From contig NZ_JAFBBZ010000001.1 of NCBI RefSeq assembly GCF_016907435.1, positions 2,232,001-2,296,000 on the forward strand: a stretch of 64,000 nt of DNA. Reading direction: 5' to 3'. Positions 8,682 to 17,497 of the stretch are shown one piece after another. Position 1 is the first letter of the stretch; each line of letters starts with the position of its first letter. The notes beneath the pieces are model-generated. The model was given only the letters and a program-made list of their open reading frames with translations. It ran no database searches and was not told the origin of the DNA. This DNA comes from Nocardioides salarius (GTDB taxonomy: Bacteria; Actinomycetota; Actinomycetes; Propionibacteriales; Nocardioidaceae). A program made the translations under genes and the position numbers.

Positions 8682-8736
8682 CTGGTGATGATGCGCCCGC
8701 CGGGCCGGCCCGGCACCTGATTTTCCCCGTGGGGGC

Positions 8737-9372
8737 TCAGGCGTTGCGGATCGCGGAGACGTCGAAGTCGAGCTTGATCTTCTCGGAGACGAGCACGCCA
8801 CCGGTCTCGAGCGCGGCGTTCCAGGTCAGGCCCCAGTCCTTGCGGTTGATGGCGGTGCCGCCCTCGAAGCCGATGCGCACGTTGCCGAAGGGGTCCTGGG
8901 CCGAGCCGGTGGGCTCGAACTCGATGGTGACCGGGCGGGCGGTGCCCTTGATGGTCAGGTCGCCGGTGATGGCCCAGTCGGCGCCGTCGCGGGCCACGGA
9001 GGTGGAGACGAACGTGATGTCGGGGTGGGTCTCGGCGTCGAAGAAGTCGGCCGAGACGAGGTGCCCGTCGCGGTCGGCGCTGCCGGTGTCGATCGAGGCG
9101 GCCTTGATGGTGAGGCTGACCGAGGAGGCGGCCGGGTCGGCGGTGTCGACGTGGGCGGTGCCCGACCAGTCGGTGAAGTGGCCGCGCACGGTGGTGACCA
9201 TCGCGTGCCGGGCGCTGAAGCCCAGGCGGCTGTGGCTGGCGTCGATGGTGTAGTCGCCCGAGATGTCCTCGAGGACGCTGGTGGGGGCGTCGAAGCCGGC
9301 GGCCGGGGCGGTGCTGGTCGCGCTGGTCGTGCCGGTCGTGTCGGTGGTGGTGTTCTTGCGGAAGATGGCCAT
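8737..9372 (-). CDS. YceI family protein
   Basis: 211 aa lipocalin-like beta-barrel. The YceI core starts at ~40 (SGDYTIDASHSRLGFSARHAMV) and runs to the end. It includes FDAETHPDITFVST (~110-123) and GDLTIKGTARPVTIEFE (~137-153). Family members bind long isoprenoid or amide lipids. No Sec signal peptide is visible, so it is probably cytosolic, as in many actinobacterial homologues. There is a strong ribosome-binding site (CAGGAG) before ATG 9372. The first 35 residues are a Thr/Ser/Ala-rich extension. Confidence 0.92.
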   Translation of the reverse strand: MAIFRKNTTTDTTGTTSATSTAPAAGFDAPTSVLEDISGDYTIDASHSRLGFSARHAMVTTVRGHFTDWSGTAHVDTADPAASSVSLTIKAASIDTGSADRDGHLVSADFFDAETHPDITFVSTSVARDGADWAITGDLTIKGTARPVTIEFEPTGSAQDPFGNVRIGFEGGTAINRKDWGLTWNAALETGGVLVSEKIKLDFDVSAIRNA

Positions 9373-9465
9373 GGCGGTCTCCTGAGGTTGGTGGGTGAAT
9401 CTTCAACTACCTCAAGGCGGGAGTGTGTCGATCCATTCCCGGCGACGGAAGAAATCTTTCGCACG

Positions 9466-9505
9466 CACGACGAGCCGCGCCCCGGGCGGGGCGCGGCTCG
9501 TCGTG
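9466..9505 (-). terminator. 18-bp perfect hairpin, terminator of the 51-aa gene
   Basis: Arms 9466-9483 and 9488-9505 pair perfectly around a GGGC loop. It lies 24 bases past the stop of the leftward 51-aa gene and is followed on that strand by a T-containing stretch (GAAAGATTTCTTCC). It should insulate the YceI gene downstream. Confidence 0.75.
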
Positions 9506-9528
9506 TGCTGGATGCGGTGCGGGACGCC

Positions 9529-9684
9529 TCAGGCGGCCTGGGCGGGCTGCGCCGCCGGGGCGGCAGCGGCCGCCGAGGCGGTCTCGGGCGTCGTCCAGCG
9601 CGACTCCAGGTGCGAACGTCCGTCCGCGTCGGTCACCATCACCCAGCTGCGGGTCGGGCCACCGGTCATCTGCGAGTCCGTCAT
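9529..9684 (-). CDS. Small conserved protein (51 aa)
   Basis: 51 aa, MTDSQMTGG then RSWVMVTDADGRSHLESRW and an Ala/Pro-rich tail. It has a near-perfect AGGAGG ribosome-binding site 7 bases before ATG 9684, and its own strong terminator (9466-9505), so it is a genuine expressed monocistronic gene. Two direct copies of GTGAACAG lie just upstream (about 9692-9711). I recall similar small proteins with the VMVTDA-G-x-HLE pattern in streptomycetes, but no function. Confidence 0.7.
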   Translation of the reverse strand: MTDSQMTGGPTRSWVMVTDADGRSHLESRWTTPETASAAAAAPAAQPAQAA

Positions 9685-9777
9685 CGGACACCTCCTGTTC
9701 ACCTTCTGTTCACTTAAGGTACCACGGCGGATGTGACCGGATCCACTGACGGTGAAGGAATGGTCGACTCCCCCGAT

Positions 9778-9799
9778 TCCTGCCCGAATTCGGGCAGGA
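9778..9799. promoter_or_regulatory. Perfect 22-bp palindrome in divergent intergenic region
   Basis: Left half TCCTGCCCGAA followed directly by its exact mirror. It lies 94 bases from the start of the leftward 51-aa gene and 39 bases before the rightward 97-aa gene. A transcription-factor operator is the simplest reading; a cruciform or hairpin is possible. It occurs once in the window. Confidence 0.55.
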
Positions 9800-9838
9800 T
9801 GTTGCGCGACGGGTGGTCGATCCAGCAGATTGTGGCTC

Positions 9839-10132
9839 GTGACGGTCCCACGACGAGCGGCCGGCGCCCCCGACCCGGTGGCGCCGCTGGTGCAGCACCT
9901 CGTCGCCACCACCGGCCTCGACGAGGCCGAGGCGCGCCGCGTCGTCGGCGACGTCGTCGCCTTCCACCGCGAGGGCGTCGACGACTACGTACGCCGCCGC
10001 CACGCCGCGCTGCAGGCGCGCGGGCTGCGCAACCCCGAGATCTTCACCCGCGTCGCGGCCGAGCTGGCCGAGCGCGTGGTGGCACCACCCGTCCTCTCCG
10101 AGCGCCAGCTGCGCCGGATCGTCTACGGCTGA
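9839..10132 (+). CDS. Small conserved protein upstream of glmS (97 aa)
   Basis: 97 aa, all-helical, with GLDEAEARRVVGDVV, YVRRRHAALQARGLRNPEIF and a C-terminal LSERQLRRIVYG. The highly charged YVRRRH-x-L-x-x-RGLRN-x-EI pattern and the terminal RQLRR-(I/L)-YG suggest a small nucleic-acid- or protein-binding adaptor; I do not recognise a named family. Start GTG 9839 is chosen because earlier in-frame sequence crosses the 22-bp palindrome and is not protein-like. It lies 64 bases upstream of glmS on the same strand. Confidence 0.65.
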   Translation: MTVPRRAAGAPDPVAPLVQHLVATTGLDEAEARRVVGDVVAFHREGVDDYVRRRHAALQARGLRNPEIFTRVAAELAERVVAPPVLSERQLRRIVYG

Positions 10133-10196
10133 GGCCGTCCACCCCTGCACGACCACCCTGCACGAACCACGGCACGACCACCCAGGAGGCACCACC

Positions 10197-12041
10197 ATGT
10201 GCGGAATCGTCGGCTACATCGGCACCCAGCAGGCAGCCCCGCTGCTGCTCGAGGGGCTCGGCCGCCTCGAGCACCGCGGCTACGACTCGGCCGGGATGGC
10301 CGTGCTCGGCACCGGCGGCGCGCTGCGCGTGGCCAAGCGCTCGGGGCGGGTGCGCGACCTCGCCGAGGAGGTGCCGGCCCGCTTCGGCGGCAAGGTCGGG
10401 ATCGGCCACACGCGGTGGGCCACCCACGGCCCGGCGACCGACCACAACGCGCACCCGCACACCGACGTCGCGGGCCGCGTCGCGGTCGTGCACAACGGCA
10501 TCCTCGACAACGCCTCCTCGCTGCGGGCGATGCTCGCCGACGAGGGCGTCGAGCTGGCCTCCGACACCGACACCGAGGTGCTGGCCCACCTGGTGGCCCG
10601 CTCGGGCGCCGACACCCTCGAGGGCCGGGTCGCCGACGCCCTGGGCGCCGTCGAGGGCACCTACGGCCTGGCGGTCGTGCACGCCGACTTCCCCGACCGC
10701 ATCGTGGTGGCCCGCAACGGCAGCCCCCTGATCGTCGGCGTCGGCGACAAGGAGATGCACGTGGCCAGCGACCTGGCCGCCCTGGTGCGCTACACCACCA
10801 CCGTCGCCTACCTCGACGACGGCGAGATGGCCACGGTGACCGCGCAGGGCTTCACCACCTACCGCCACGACACCGCCCAGCTGCACCGCACCCACCGTGA
10901 CGCCGCCCGCGTCGACGTCGACCCGGCGGCGTACGAGATCGGCGAGCACGAGTCGTTCATGCACGCCGAGATGCTCGAGCAGCCCCGCGCCGCCGAGCGG
11001 GTGCTGCGCGGCCGGCTCGACGAGCGCTTCGGCACCTCCCACCTGGGCGGGCTCAACCTCGACGCCCGCGAGCTGCGGGCCATCCGGCGCGTCAAGATCC
11101 TCGGCTGCGGCTCCGCCTACTACGTCGGGCAGATGGGCGCCTCGATGATCGAGGAGCTGGCCCGCATCCCCGCCGACGCCGAGGCGGCCAGCGAGTTCCG
11201 CTACCGCGACCCGGTCATCGAGCCCGACACGCTCTACGTGGCGGTCAGCCAGTCGGGCGAGACCATCGACACCCTGCTCGCGGTGCAGGAGATCCGCCGC
11301 AAGGGCGGGCGCGTGGTCGGCCTGGTCAACGTCGTGGGCAGCGCGATCGCGCGCGAGTGCGACGGCGGCATCTACCTGCACGCCGGCCCCGAGGTGGCCG
11401 TGGCCAGCACCAAGGCGCTGACCACGATGTTCCTGGCCTTCTCGCTGCTGGCCCTGCAGCTGGGCCGGGTGCGCGACCTGTCGATCGCCGACGGCAAGCG
11501 GCTCATCGCCGGCCTGCAGCAGCTGCCCGAGCAGATCCAGTCGGTCCTCGACCGCGACGACGAGCTCGCGAAGGTCGCCGAGCGGCTCGCCGCCAGCGAC
11601 AGCCTCTTCTTCATCGGCCGGGTGCGCGGCTTCCCCGTGGCCCGCGAGGGCGCCCAGAAGTTCAAGGAGATCACCTACCGCCACGCCGAGGCGTACCAGA
11701 CCTCCGAGCTCAAGCACGGCCCGCTCGCGCTGATCAGCGAGGACGTGCCGACCGTGGCGCTGGTGCCCGACGACGAGCTGGTCGAGCGCAACGTCGCGGC
11801 CCTGCACGAGATCGCCGCGCGCCGGGGCCCGCTGGTCGTGGTCACCCACGAGGGCGTCGACCTCGGCGACCTGTCGGCGGCGCCCGGCACGCACCGCATC
11901 GACGTGCCGCGCAACGAGCGCGAGATCGACCCGATCCTGCTCACCATCCCGCTGCAGGTGCTGGCCTACCACGCCGCCAAGCACCTGGGTCTCGACGCCG
12001 ACAAGCCGCGCAACCTGGCCAAGTCGGTCACCGTGGAGTGA
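10197..12041 (+). CDS. glmS: Glutamine--fructose-6-phosphate aminotransferase (isomerizing)
   Basis: 614 aa, normal family length. It makes glucosamine-6-phosphate from fructose-6-phosphate and glutamine for cell-wall precursors. The N-terminal glutaminase domain begins with the nucleophile Cys2 (MCGIVGYIG) and contains GIGHTRWATHG (~74-84) and HNGILDN (~99-105). Two SIS sugar-isomerase domains follow (GCGSAYYVG ~303-311, SQSGETIDTL ~351-360). The C-terminus DKPRNLAKSVTVE carries the expected Lys for fructose-6-phosphate binding. The ribosome-binding site is AGGAGG, 7 bases from the ATG. There is no glmS ribozyme-like leader. Confidence 0.97.
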   Translation: MCGIVGYIGTQQAAPLLLEGLGRLEHRGYDSAGMAVLGTGGALRVAKRSGRVRDLAEEVPARFGGKVGIGHTRWATHGPATDHNAHPHTDVAGRVAVVHNGILDNASSLRAMLADEGVELASDTDTEVLAHLVARSGADTLEGRVADALGAVEGTYGLAVVHADFPDRIVVARNGSPLIVGVGDKEMHVASDLAALVRYTTTVAYLDDGEMATVTAQGFTTYRHDTAQLHRTHRDAARVDVDPAAYEIGEHESFMHAEMLEQPRAAERVLRGRLDERFGTSHLGGLNLDARELRAIRRVKILGCGSAYYVGQMGASMIEELARIPADAEAASEFRYRDPVIEPDTLYVAVSQSGETIDTLLAVQEIRRKGGRVVGLVNVVGSAIARECDGGIYLHAGPEVAVASTKALTTMFLAFSLLALQLGRVRDLSIADGKRLIAGLQQLPEQIQSVLDRDDELAKVAERLAASDSLFFIGRVRGFPVAREGAQKFKEITYRHAEAYQTSELKHGPLALISEDVPTVALVPDDELVERNVAALHEIAARRGPLVVVTHEGVDLGDLSAAPGTHRIDVPRNEREIDPILLTIPLQVLAYHAAKHLGLDADKPRNLAKSVTVE

Positions 12042-12124
12042 CCCCTGAGGTGACCCGGGCGGCGGGGCGTGATCCAGGCCACCGCGCGCAGGAATCGGGG
12101 CCGACGGCCGAGACGCACTACCTT

Positions 12125-13915
12125 ATGGCAGTGACTTCCTCTGACACCGACCCCACGACCGTCGACGAGCAGGTGCCGACCTTCGTCGATCTCGGTCTGT
12201 CCGAGCCGGTGCTCAAGGCACTGTCCGACGTGGGCTACGAGACCCCCTCGGCCATCCAGGCCGCGACGATCCCGACCCTCCTCGAGGGCCGCGACGTCGT
12301 CGGACTGGCGCAGACCGGCACCGGCAAGACCGCCGCGTTCGCGCTGCCGATCCTCTCGAACCTCGACGTCGCGCAGAAGAGCCCGCAGGCGCTGGTGCTC
12401 GCCCCCACCCGCGAGCTCGCCCTGCAGGTCTGCGAGGCGTTCGAGAAGTACGCCGCCCGCATGCGCGGCGTGCACGTGCTGCCCGTCTACGGCGGCCAGG
12501 CCTACGGCGTGCAGCTCTCGGCGCTGCGCCGCGGCGTCCACGTGGTCGTCGGCACCCCCGGCCGGATCATGGACCACCTCGAGAAGGGCACGCTCGACCT
12601 GTCGCAGCTGCGCTTCCTGGTGCTCGACGAGGCCGACGAGATGCTCAACATGGGCTTTGCCGAGGACGTCGAGACGATCCTGGCCGACACCCCCGACGAC
12701 AAGCAGGTGGCGCTGTTCTCGGCCACCATGCCCGCGCAGATCCGCCGGCTGTCCAAGAAGTACCTGTCGGACCCGGCCGAGATCACGGTCAAGCGCAGCG
12801 CGACCACCGCGGCCAACATCACCCAGCGCTACCTCACGGTCTCCTACCCGCAGAAGGTCGACGCGCTGACGCGCATCCTCGAGGTCGAGAACTTCGAGGG
12901 GATGATCGTCTTCGTCCGCACCAAGAACGAGACCGAGACCCTGGCCGAGAAGCTGCGGGCCCGCGGCTACTCCGCGGCCGCCATCAACGGCGACGTCGCC
13001 CAGGCCCAGCGCGAGCGCACCGTCAACCAGCTCAAGGCCGGCAAGCTCGACATCCTGGTCGCCACCGACGTCGCCGCCCGCGGCCTCGACGTCGAGCGGA
13101 TCAGCCACGTCGTCAACTACGACATCCCCACCGACACCGAGTCCTACGTGCACCGCATCGGCCGCACCGGCCGCGCGGGTCGCACCGGTGACGCGATCTC
13201 GTTCATCACCCCGCGCGAGCGCTACCTGCTCAAGCACATCGAGAAGGCCACCAAGCAGCCGCTGACCCAGATGCAGCTGCCGACCGCCGAGGACGTCAAC
13301 ACCACCCGGCTGGCGCGCTTCGACGACCAGATCACCGAGGCGCTGGCCGACACCGCGACCATCGACCGCTTCCGCGACGTGGTGGCCCACTACGTGCGCG
13401 AGCACGACGTGCCCGAGGTCGACGTGGCTGCGGCCCTGGCGGTGCTCTCGCAGGGCGAGACCCCGCTGCTGATCGACCCCGAGGCCGACCGGGCCCGCGC
13501 CCAGCGCGAGGAGCGCCGCTCCGCGCCGAGCGGGCGCGACGAGCGCTCCGGCCAGGCCCGCGCCGAGCGGGCCCCGCGCCGCGGCGGCGACGCCAACCTG
13601 GCGACGTACCGCATCAACGTGGGCAAGCGCCACAAGGTCGAGCCGCGCCAGATCGTGGGTGCGCTGGCCAACGAGGGCGGCCTCTCGCGCAGCGACTTCG
13701 GCAAGATCCAGATCCGGCCCGACTTCTCGCTCGTCGAGCTGCCGGCCGACCTGGGCCCCGAGGTGTTCTCGGCGCTGGCCGACACGCGCATCTCGGGCAA
13801 GCTGATCGAGCTGCGCGCCGACAACGGTCCCCGCGGCGGCGGCTCCCGCCCGCCGCGCGGCGACAAGCCCGCGGGCGACTTCGACCGCAGGAAGCCGCGC
13901 CACAAGAAGCCCTGA
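12125..13915 (+). CDS. deaD: DEAD-box RNA helicase, DeaD/CsdA type
   Basis: 596 aa ATP-dependent RNA helicase, likely in ribosome assembly and cold adaptation. Motifs in order: Q-motif GYETPSAIQ, I AQTGTGKT, Ia PTRELA, Ib TPGR, II DEAD, III SAT, IV IVFVRT, V ARGLDV, VI HRIGRTGRAGR. A DbpA/CsdA-type RNA-binding domain is at ~490-570 (YRINVGKRHKVEPRQIVGAL), then a basic Gly/Arg tail. Start ATG 12125. The in-frame GTG 12131 is an alternative, since TACCTT six bases before it could be a -10 box giving a leaderless message. The coding frame stays open upstream into glmS, but that part is not homologous. Confidence 0.95.
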   Translation: MAVTSSDTDPTTVDEQVPTFVDLGLSEPVLKALSDVGYETPSAIQAATIPTLLEGRDVVGLAQTGTGKTAAFALPILSNLDVAQKSPQALVLAPTRELALQVCEAFEKYAARMRGVHVLPVYGGQAYGVQLSALRRGVHVVVGTPGRIMDHLEKGTLDLSQLRFLVLDEADEMLNMGFAEDVETILADTPDDKQVALFSATMPAQIRRLSKKYLSDPAEITVKRSATTAANITQRYLTVSYPQKVDALTRILEVENFEGMIVFVRTKNETETLAEKLRARGYSAAAINGDVAQAQRERTVNQLKAGKLDILVATDVAARGLDVERISHVVNYDIPTDTESYVHRIGRTGRAGRTGDAISFITPRERYLLKHIEKATKQPLTQMQLPTAEDVNTTRLARFDDQITEALADTATIDRFRDVVAHYVREHDVPEVDVAAALAVLSQGETPLLIDPEADRARAQREERRSAPSGRDERSGQARAERAPRRGGDANLATYRINVGKRHKVEPRQIVGALANEGGLSRSDFGKIQIRPDFSLVELPADLGPEVFSALADTRISGKLIELRADNGPRGGGSRPPRGDKPAGDFDRRKPRHKKP

Positions 13916-13923
13916 TCCTGCCT

Positions 13924-13946
13924 GCACCCGTCCTGGGGGCGGGTGC
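13924..13946 (+). terminator. Short GC hairpin after deaD
   Basis: GCACCCG and CGGGTGC pair around a 9-base loop, 8 bases after the helicase stop. There is no T-run, so it is a weak terminator candidate. Confidence 0.35.
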
Positions 13947-13961
13947 TGGTAGGAACGTCGC

Positions 13962-15875
13962 ATGCGACGACTCGGGACCCTGGCCCTCCTCGGTGCGGGG
14001 GTGCTCGCCTCGGCGGGCCTCACCGGCTGCGACCAGGTCGCCGACACGCTGAGCGGGCCCGAGCCGCGCCCGGCCGCCGAGGCGTACGCCGCCGCCCTCG
14101 CGGCGGGCACGCCGGGCTCCGTGCCGCTGGCCGAGCCGGCGGCCGCTGCCGCGGACGAGGCCCATGCCGGGCTGGTCGCGGGCCTGGAGCCGGCCTTCGG
14201 CGGCGTCGAGCCCCGGGTCGAGGTGCTCGACGTCAGCCGCAGCGGCGACGTCGCCGAGGTCGACCTGGGCTGGACCTGGGCGCTGCCGGCGGGCGAGTGG
14301 TCCTACGAGTCGACCACCAGCCTGCGCCTGGTCGACGACGAGTGGCGCGCGGTGTGGCAGCCGGGCGTGGTCGAGCCCAGCCTGGTCGAGGGCGAGGTGC
14401 TCGACGCCTCCACCCTGGGCGCGTCGCGGGGCGACGTCGTCGGCGCCGGGGGCGAGCCGATCGTGACCGAGCGGCCGGTCGTGCGCCTCGGTGTCGACCG
14501 CGGGGCGGTCTCGCCGAAGCAGGCGGTGCGCGCCGCCGAGCGCCTGGCCGGGCTCGCCGACCTCGACGTGGCGGCGTACCGCGACCGGGTCGAGGCGGCG
14601 GGGGAGCGGGCCTTCGTCGAGGCGATCGTCTACCGGGCCGCCGAGGTCCCGGGCCCGGTGGCCCGGGCCGCCGGGTCCACCGCGGGCGTGGTCGCCATCG
14701 CCGACGAGCAGCCCCTGGCCCCGACCCGCGACTTCGCCGCCGAGCTGCTGGGCAGCGTCGGCGAGGTGACCGCCGAGATGATGGCCGACCAGCCCGGCGT
14801 CTACCGCATGGGTGACCGGGCCGGCCTCTCGGGCCTGCAGGCGCGCTACGACGAGGAGCTGCGCGGCAGCCCGGGCATGCTGGTGCGCGCCGTCGACGAC
14901 GCCCCCGGCGCCAGCGGGGGCGAGCGCGAGCTGGTGGCGATGCCGGCCACCGACGGAGACGACCTGGTGCTCAGCCTCGACGTCGACCTGCAGCGCACCG
15001 CCGAGCAGCTGCTGGCCGGCGTCGGCCCCGCCAGCGCCCTGGTCGCCCTGCGGCCCAGCACCGGTGAGGTGCTGGCGGCCGCCAACGGGCCCGGGGTCGG
15101 GGCGACGAACGTCGCGACGTTCGGCCAGGCGGCGCCGGGCAGCACCTTCAAGATCGTCACCAGCCTGGCGCTGCTGCGCTCCGGGCTGACCCCGGGATCG
15201 ACGGTGCGCTGCACCCCCGGCGTCGTCGTCGACGGGCGCCGCTTCACCAACTACTCCGACTACCCCGCGGCCGACCTGGGGCCGATCCCGCTGCGGCGGG
15301 CGATCGCGAGCTCGTGCAACACCGCCCTGATCGCCGAGGGCGGGCGCATCGACGGCACCGACCTCTACGACGCCGCCGCCACGCTGGGCCTGGGCATCGA
15401 CCACGACCTCGGCTTCCCGGCGTACTTCGGCAGCGTGCCCCAGCCCGAGACCGACACCGAGGCCGCCGCCGCGCTGATCGGCCAGGGCCGGGTGCTGGCC
15501 TCGCCGATGGCGATGGCGGCCGTGGTCGCCAGCGTGCAGGAGGGCGCGACCGTGGTGCCGACGCTGGTCGAGGGCTACACCGACGAGCCGCCCGAGGGGG
15601 CCGCACCGCTGACGAGGGGCGAGGCCGAGGCGCTGCGCTCGATGCTGCGCGAGGTGGTGGTCTCGGGCAGCGGTCGCGGGCTGGCCGACCTGCCCGGCCC
15701 GGCCGTGCTGGCCAAGACCGGCACCGCCGAGTTCGAGCGCGACGGCGAGGTGCTCACCCACGCCTGGATGGTGGCCGCCCAGGGCGACCTCGCGGTCGCG
15801 GCGTACGTCGAGGTGGGCGAGTCGGGCTCGCGCACCGCGGGCCCGCTCGTCGAGGCGATGCTGCGAAAGAGGTGA
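13962..15875 (+). CDS. Penicillin-binding protein, lipoprotein with NTF2-like N-terminal domain
   Basis: 637 aa class B-like transpeptidase that cross-links peptidoglycan outside the membrane. Residues 1-24 are a lipoprotein signal ending in the lipobox LTGC; acylation of that Cys would replace the usual membrane anchor. An NTF2/MecA-N-like domain is at ~30-140, a dimerisation segment follows, and the transpeptidase domain begins ~330. Catalytic motifs are STFK (~402-405), SCN (~450-452) and KTGT (~585-588), all intact. Start ATG 13962 has TAGGAA six bases upstream as a possible -10. The terminator follows the stop directly. Homologues with a MecA-N domain often have low beta-lactam affinity, but that is not readable here. 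Confidence 0.93.
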   Translation: MRRLGTLALLGAGVLASAGLTGCDQVADTLSGPEPRPAAEAYAAALAAGTPGSVPLAEPAAAAADEAHAGLVAGLEPAFGGVEPRVEVLDVSRSGDVAEVDLGWTWALPAGEWSYESTTSLRLVDDEWRAVWQPGVVEPSLVEGEVLDASTLGASRGDVVGAGGEPIVTERPVVRLGVDRGAVSPKQAVRAAERLAGLADLDVAAYRDRVEAAGERAFVEAIVYRAAEVPGPVARAAGSTAGVVAIADEQPLAPTRDFAAELLGSVGEVTAEMMADQPGVYRMGDRAGLSGLQARYDEELRGSPGMLVRAVDDAPGASGGERELVAMPATDGDDLVLSLDVDLQRTAEQLLAGVGPASALVALRPSTGEVLAAANGPGVGATNVATFGQAAPGSTFKIVTSLALLRSGLTPGSTVRCTPGVVVDGRRFTNYSDYPAADLGPIPLRRAIASSCNTALIAEGGRIDGTDLYDAAATLGLGIDHDLGFPAYFGSVPQPETDTEAAAALIGQGRVLASPMAMAAVVASVQEGATVVPTLVEGYTDEPPEGAAPLTRGEAEALRSMLREVVVSGSGRGLADLPGPAVLAKTGTAEFERDGEVLTHAWMVAAQGDLAVAAYVEVGESGSRTAGPLVEAMLRKR

Positions 15876-15905
15876 ACCCCTCGCCGCATGGGGTCGGCGA
15901 GGGGT
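15876..15905 (+). terminator. Terminator of the penicillin-binding protein gene
   Basis: ACCCCTCGCCG pairs with CGGCGAGGGGT (11 bp) around an 8-base loop, beginning at the base after the stop codon. Confidence 0.75.
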
Positions 15906-16018
15906 CCACAGCCGTCTTCTGAGTGCTCCCTCCGAAGTCGACGTGTCCGAGTATGCCACGACCCGCCGGACGGGTGAAGGGCGTTGGGTGGAGCCGGTCG
16001 TGGTGCGAGGATCGCGCC

Positions 16019-17497
16019 ATGACCGGTCCCGACCTGACCCCCGACCTCGCCGCCCTGCTGCCCGACGAGCACCGCCGACTCCTCGTGGGGGGCCGCTGGC
16101 GCGACGCCGAGGACGGCGCCACCTTCACCGTGCACGACCCGGCCGACGGCTCGGTGCTGACCCGGGTCGCCGACGCCTCCGTGGGCGACGCCGTCGAGGC
16201 GCTCGACGCCGCGGTGGCCGCCCAGCCCGCCTGGGCCGCGACGCCGCCGCGTGAGCGCGGCGAGATCCTGCGCCGCGCCTTCGAGATGATCGCCGACCGG
16301 GCCGACGACCTGGCGATGCTGATGAGCCTCGAGATGGGCAAGACCGTCAAGGAGGCCAAGGGCGAGGTCGGCTACGGCAACGAGTTCTTCCGGTGGTACT
16401 CCGAGGAGGCGGTGCGCATCCACGGCCGGTGGATGCAGGCACCGGCCGGCGGCAGCCGCCTGCTGACGATCAAGAAGCCCGTCGGGCCGTGCTTCTTCGT
16501 CACCCCGTGGAACTTCCCGCTGGCGATGGGCACCCGCAAGATCGGCCCGGCGGTCGCCGCCGGCTGCACGATGGTGGTCAAGCCGGCGGCCCAGACGCCG
16601 CTCACGATGCTGGCGCTGGCCGCCATCCTCGGCGAGGCGGGGCTGCCCGACGGGGTGCTCAACGTGCTGCCCTCCACCCACGCCAAGGAGATGAGCCAGG
16701 CGCTGCAGGGCGACGACCGGCTGCGCAAGGTCTCCTTCACCGGCTCGACCGGCGTGGGCCGCACCCTGGTGCGCCAGTCGGCCGACCAGCTGCAGCGGGT
16801 GAGCATGGAGCTGGGCGGCAACGCCCCGTTCCTGGTCTTCGCCGACGCCGACCTCGACGCCGCGGTCGACGGCGCGATGGTGGCCAAGATGCGCAACATG
16901 GGCGAGGCCTGCACCGCGGCCAACCGCTTCCTGGTGCACCAGGACGTCGCCGCCGAGTTCGCCGAGAAGCTCGCCGCCCGGATGGGCGCCCTCTCGCTGG
17001 GCCGCGGCCAGGACGAGGGCGTCGACGTCGGCCCGCTGATCGACGAGGACGCGGTCGACTCGGTCGCCCGGCTGGTCACCGACGCCGTGCACGACGGGGC
17101 CCGGGTGGTCACCGGCGGCGGACGCCCCGACGGCGCCGGGTGGTTCTACCAGCCGACCGTGCTCCTCGACGTGCCCGCCGAGTCGGCGATCAACACCGAG
17201 GAGATCTTCGGCCCGGTCGCGCCGATCACCACCTTCACGACCGAGGACGAGGCCGTCGCGGCCGCCAACGCCACCGAGTACGGCCTGGCCTCCTACGTCT
17301 ACACCCGCGACCTGTCCCGCACGATCCGGATGGCCGAGGCGCTCGACTTCGGCATGGTCGGCGTCAACACCGGCCTGATCTCCAACCCCGCGGCACCCTT
17401 CGGCGGCGTCAAGGCCTCCGGCTTCGGCCGCGAGGGCGGCTTCGAGGGCATCGAGGAGTACCTGGAGACGACGTACGTCGCCCTCCCCGTCACCTGA
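16019..17497 (+). CDS. NAD(P)-dependent aldehyde dehydrogenase, succinate-semialdehyde type
   Basis: 492 aa. It oxidises an aldehyde to the acid; the closest resemblance is to GabD-type succinate-semialdehyde dehydrogenase. Visible: TPWNFPLAMGTRKIGPA (cofactor site, ~162-178), FTGSTGVGRTL (~240-250), catalytic Glu in MELGGNAP (~263-270), catalytic Cys in GEACTAANRF (~297-306), and the C-terminal GGVKASGFGREGG. Start ATG 16019, six bases after GAGGAT, a possible -10. The stop codon TGA forms part of the first copy of a 22-nt repeat array. Substrate assignment is moderate; the fold and activity class are certain. Confidence 0.9.
   Translation: MTGPDLTPDLAALLPDEHRRLLVGGRWRDAEDGATFTVHDPADGSVLTRVADASVGDAVEALDAAVAAQPAWAATPPRERGEILRRAFEMIADRADDLAMLMSLEMGKTVKEAKGEVGYGNEFFRWYSEEAVRIHGRWMQAPAGGSRLLTIKKPVGPCFFVTPWNFPLAMGTRKIGPAVAAGCTMVVKPAAQTPLTMLALAAILGEAGLPDGVLNVLPSTHAKEMSQALQGDDRLRKVSFTGSTGVGRTLVRQSADQLQRVSMELGGNAPFLVFADADLDAAVDGAMVAKMRNMGEACTAANRFLVHQDVAAEFAEKLAARMGALSLGRGQDEGVDVGPLIDEDAVDSVARLVTDAVHDGARVVTGGGRPDGAGWFYQPTVLLDVPAESAINTEEIFGPVAPITTFTTEDEAVAAANATEYGLASYVYTRDLSRTIRMAEALDFGMVGVNTGLISNPAAPFGGVKASGFGREGGFEGIEEYLETTYVALPVT

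Noticed and set aside
8704-8717. CCGGGCCGGCCCGG palindrome between YceI and GNAT genes
   Set aside because: Pure G/C palindromes of this size arise easily at this base composition and no promoter element accompanies it.
10140-10196. glmS ribozyme or riboswitch leader
   Set aside because: The leader is about 60 bases with no ribozyme core; glmS ribozymes are typical of Firmicutes.
11357-12124. N-terminal extension of the DeaD helicase into glmS
   Set aside because: The frame is open but overlaps glmS coding sequence and is Arg/Ala-rich without helicase features.
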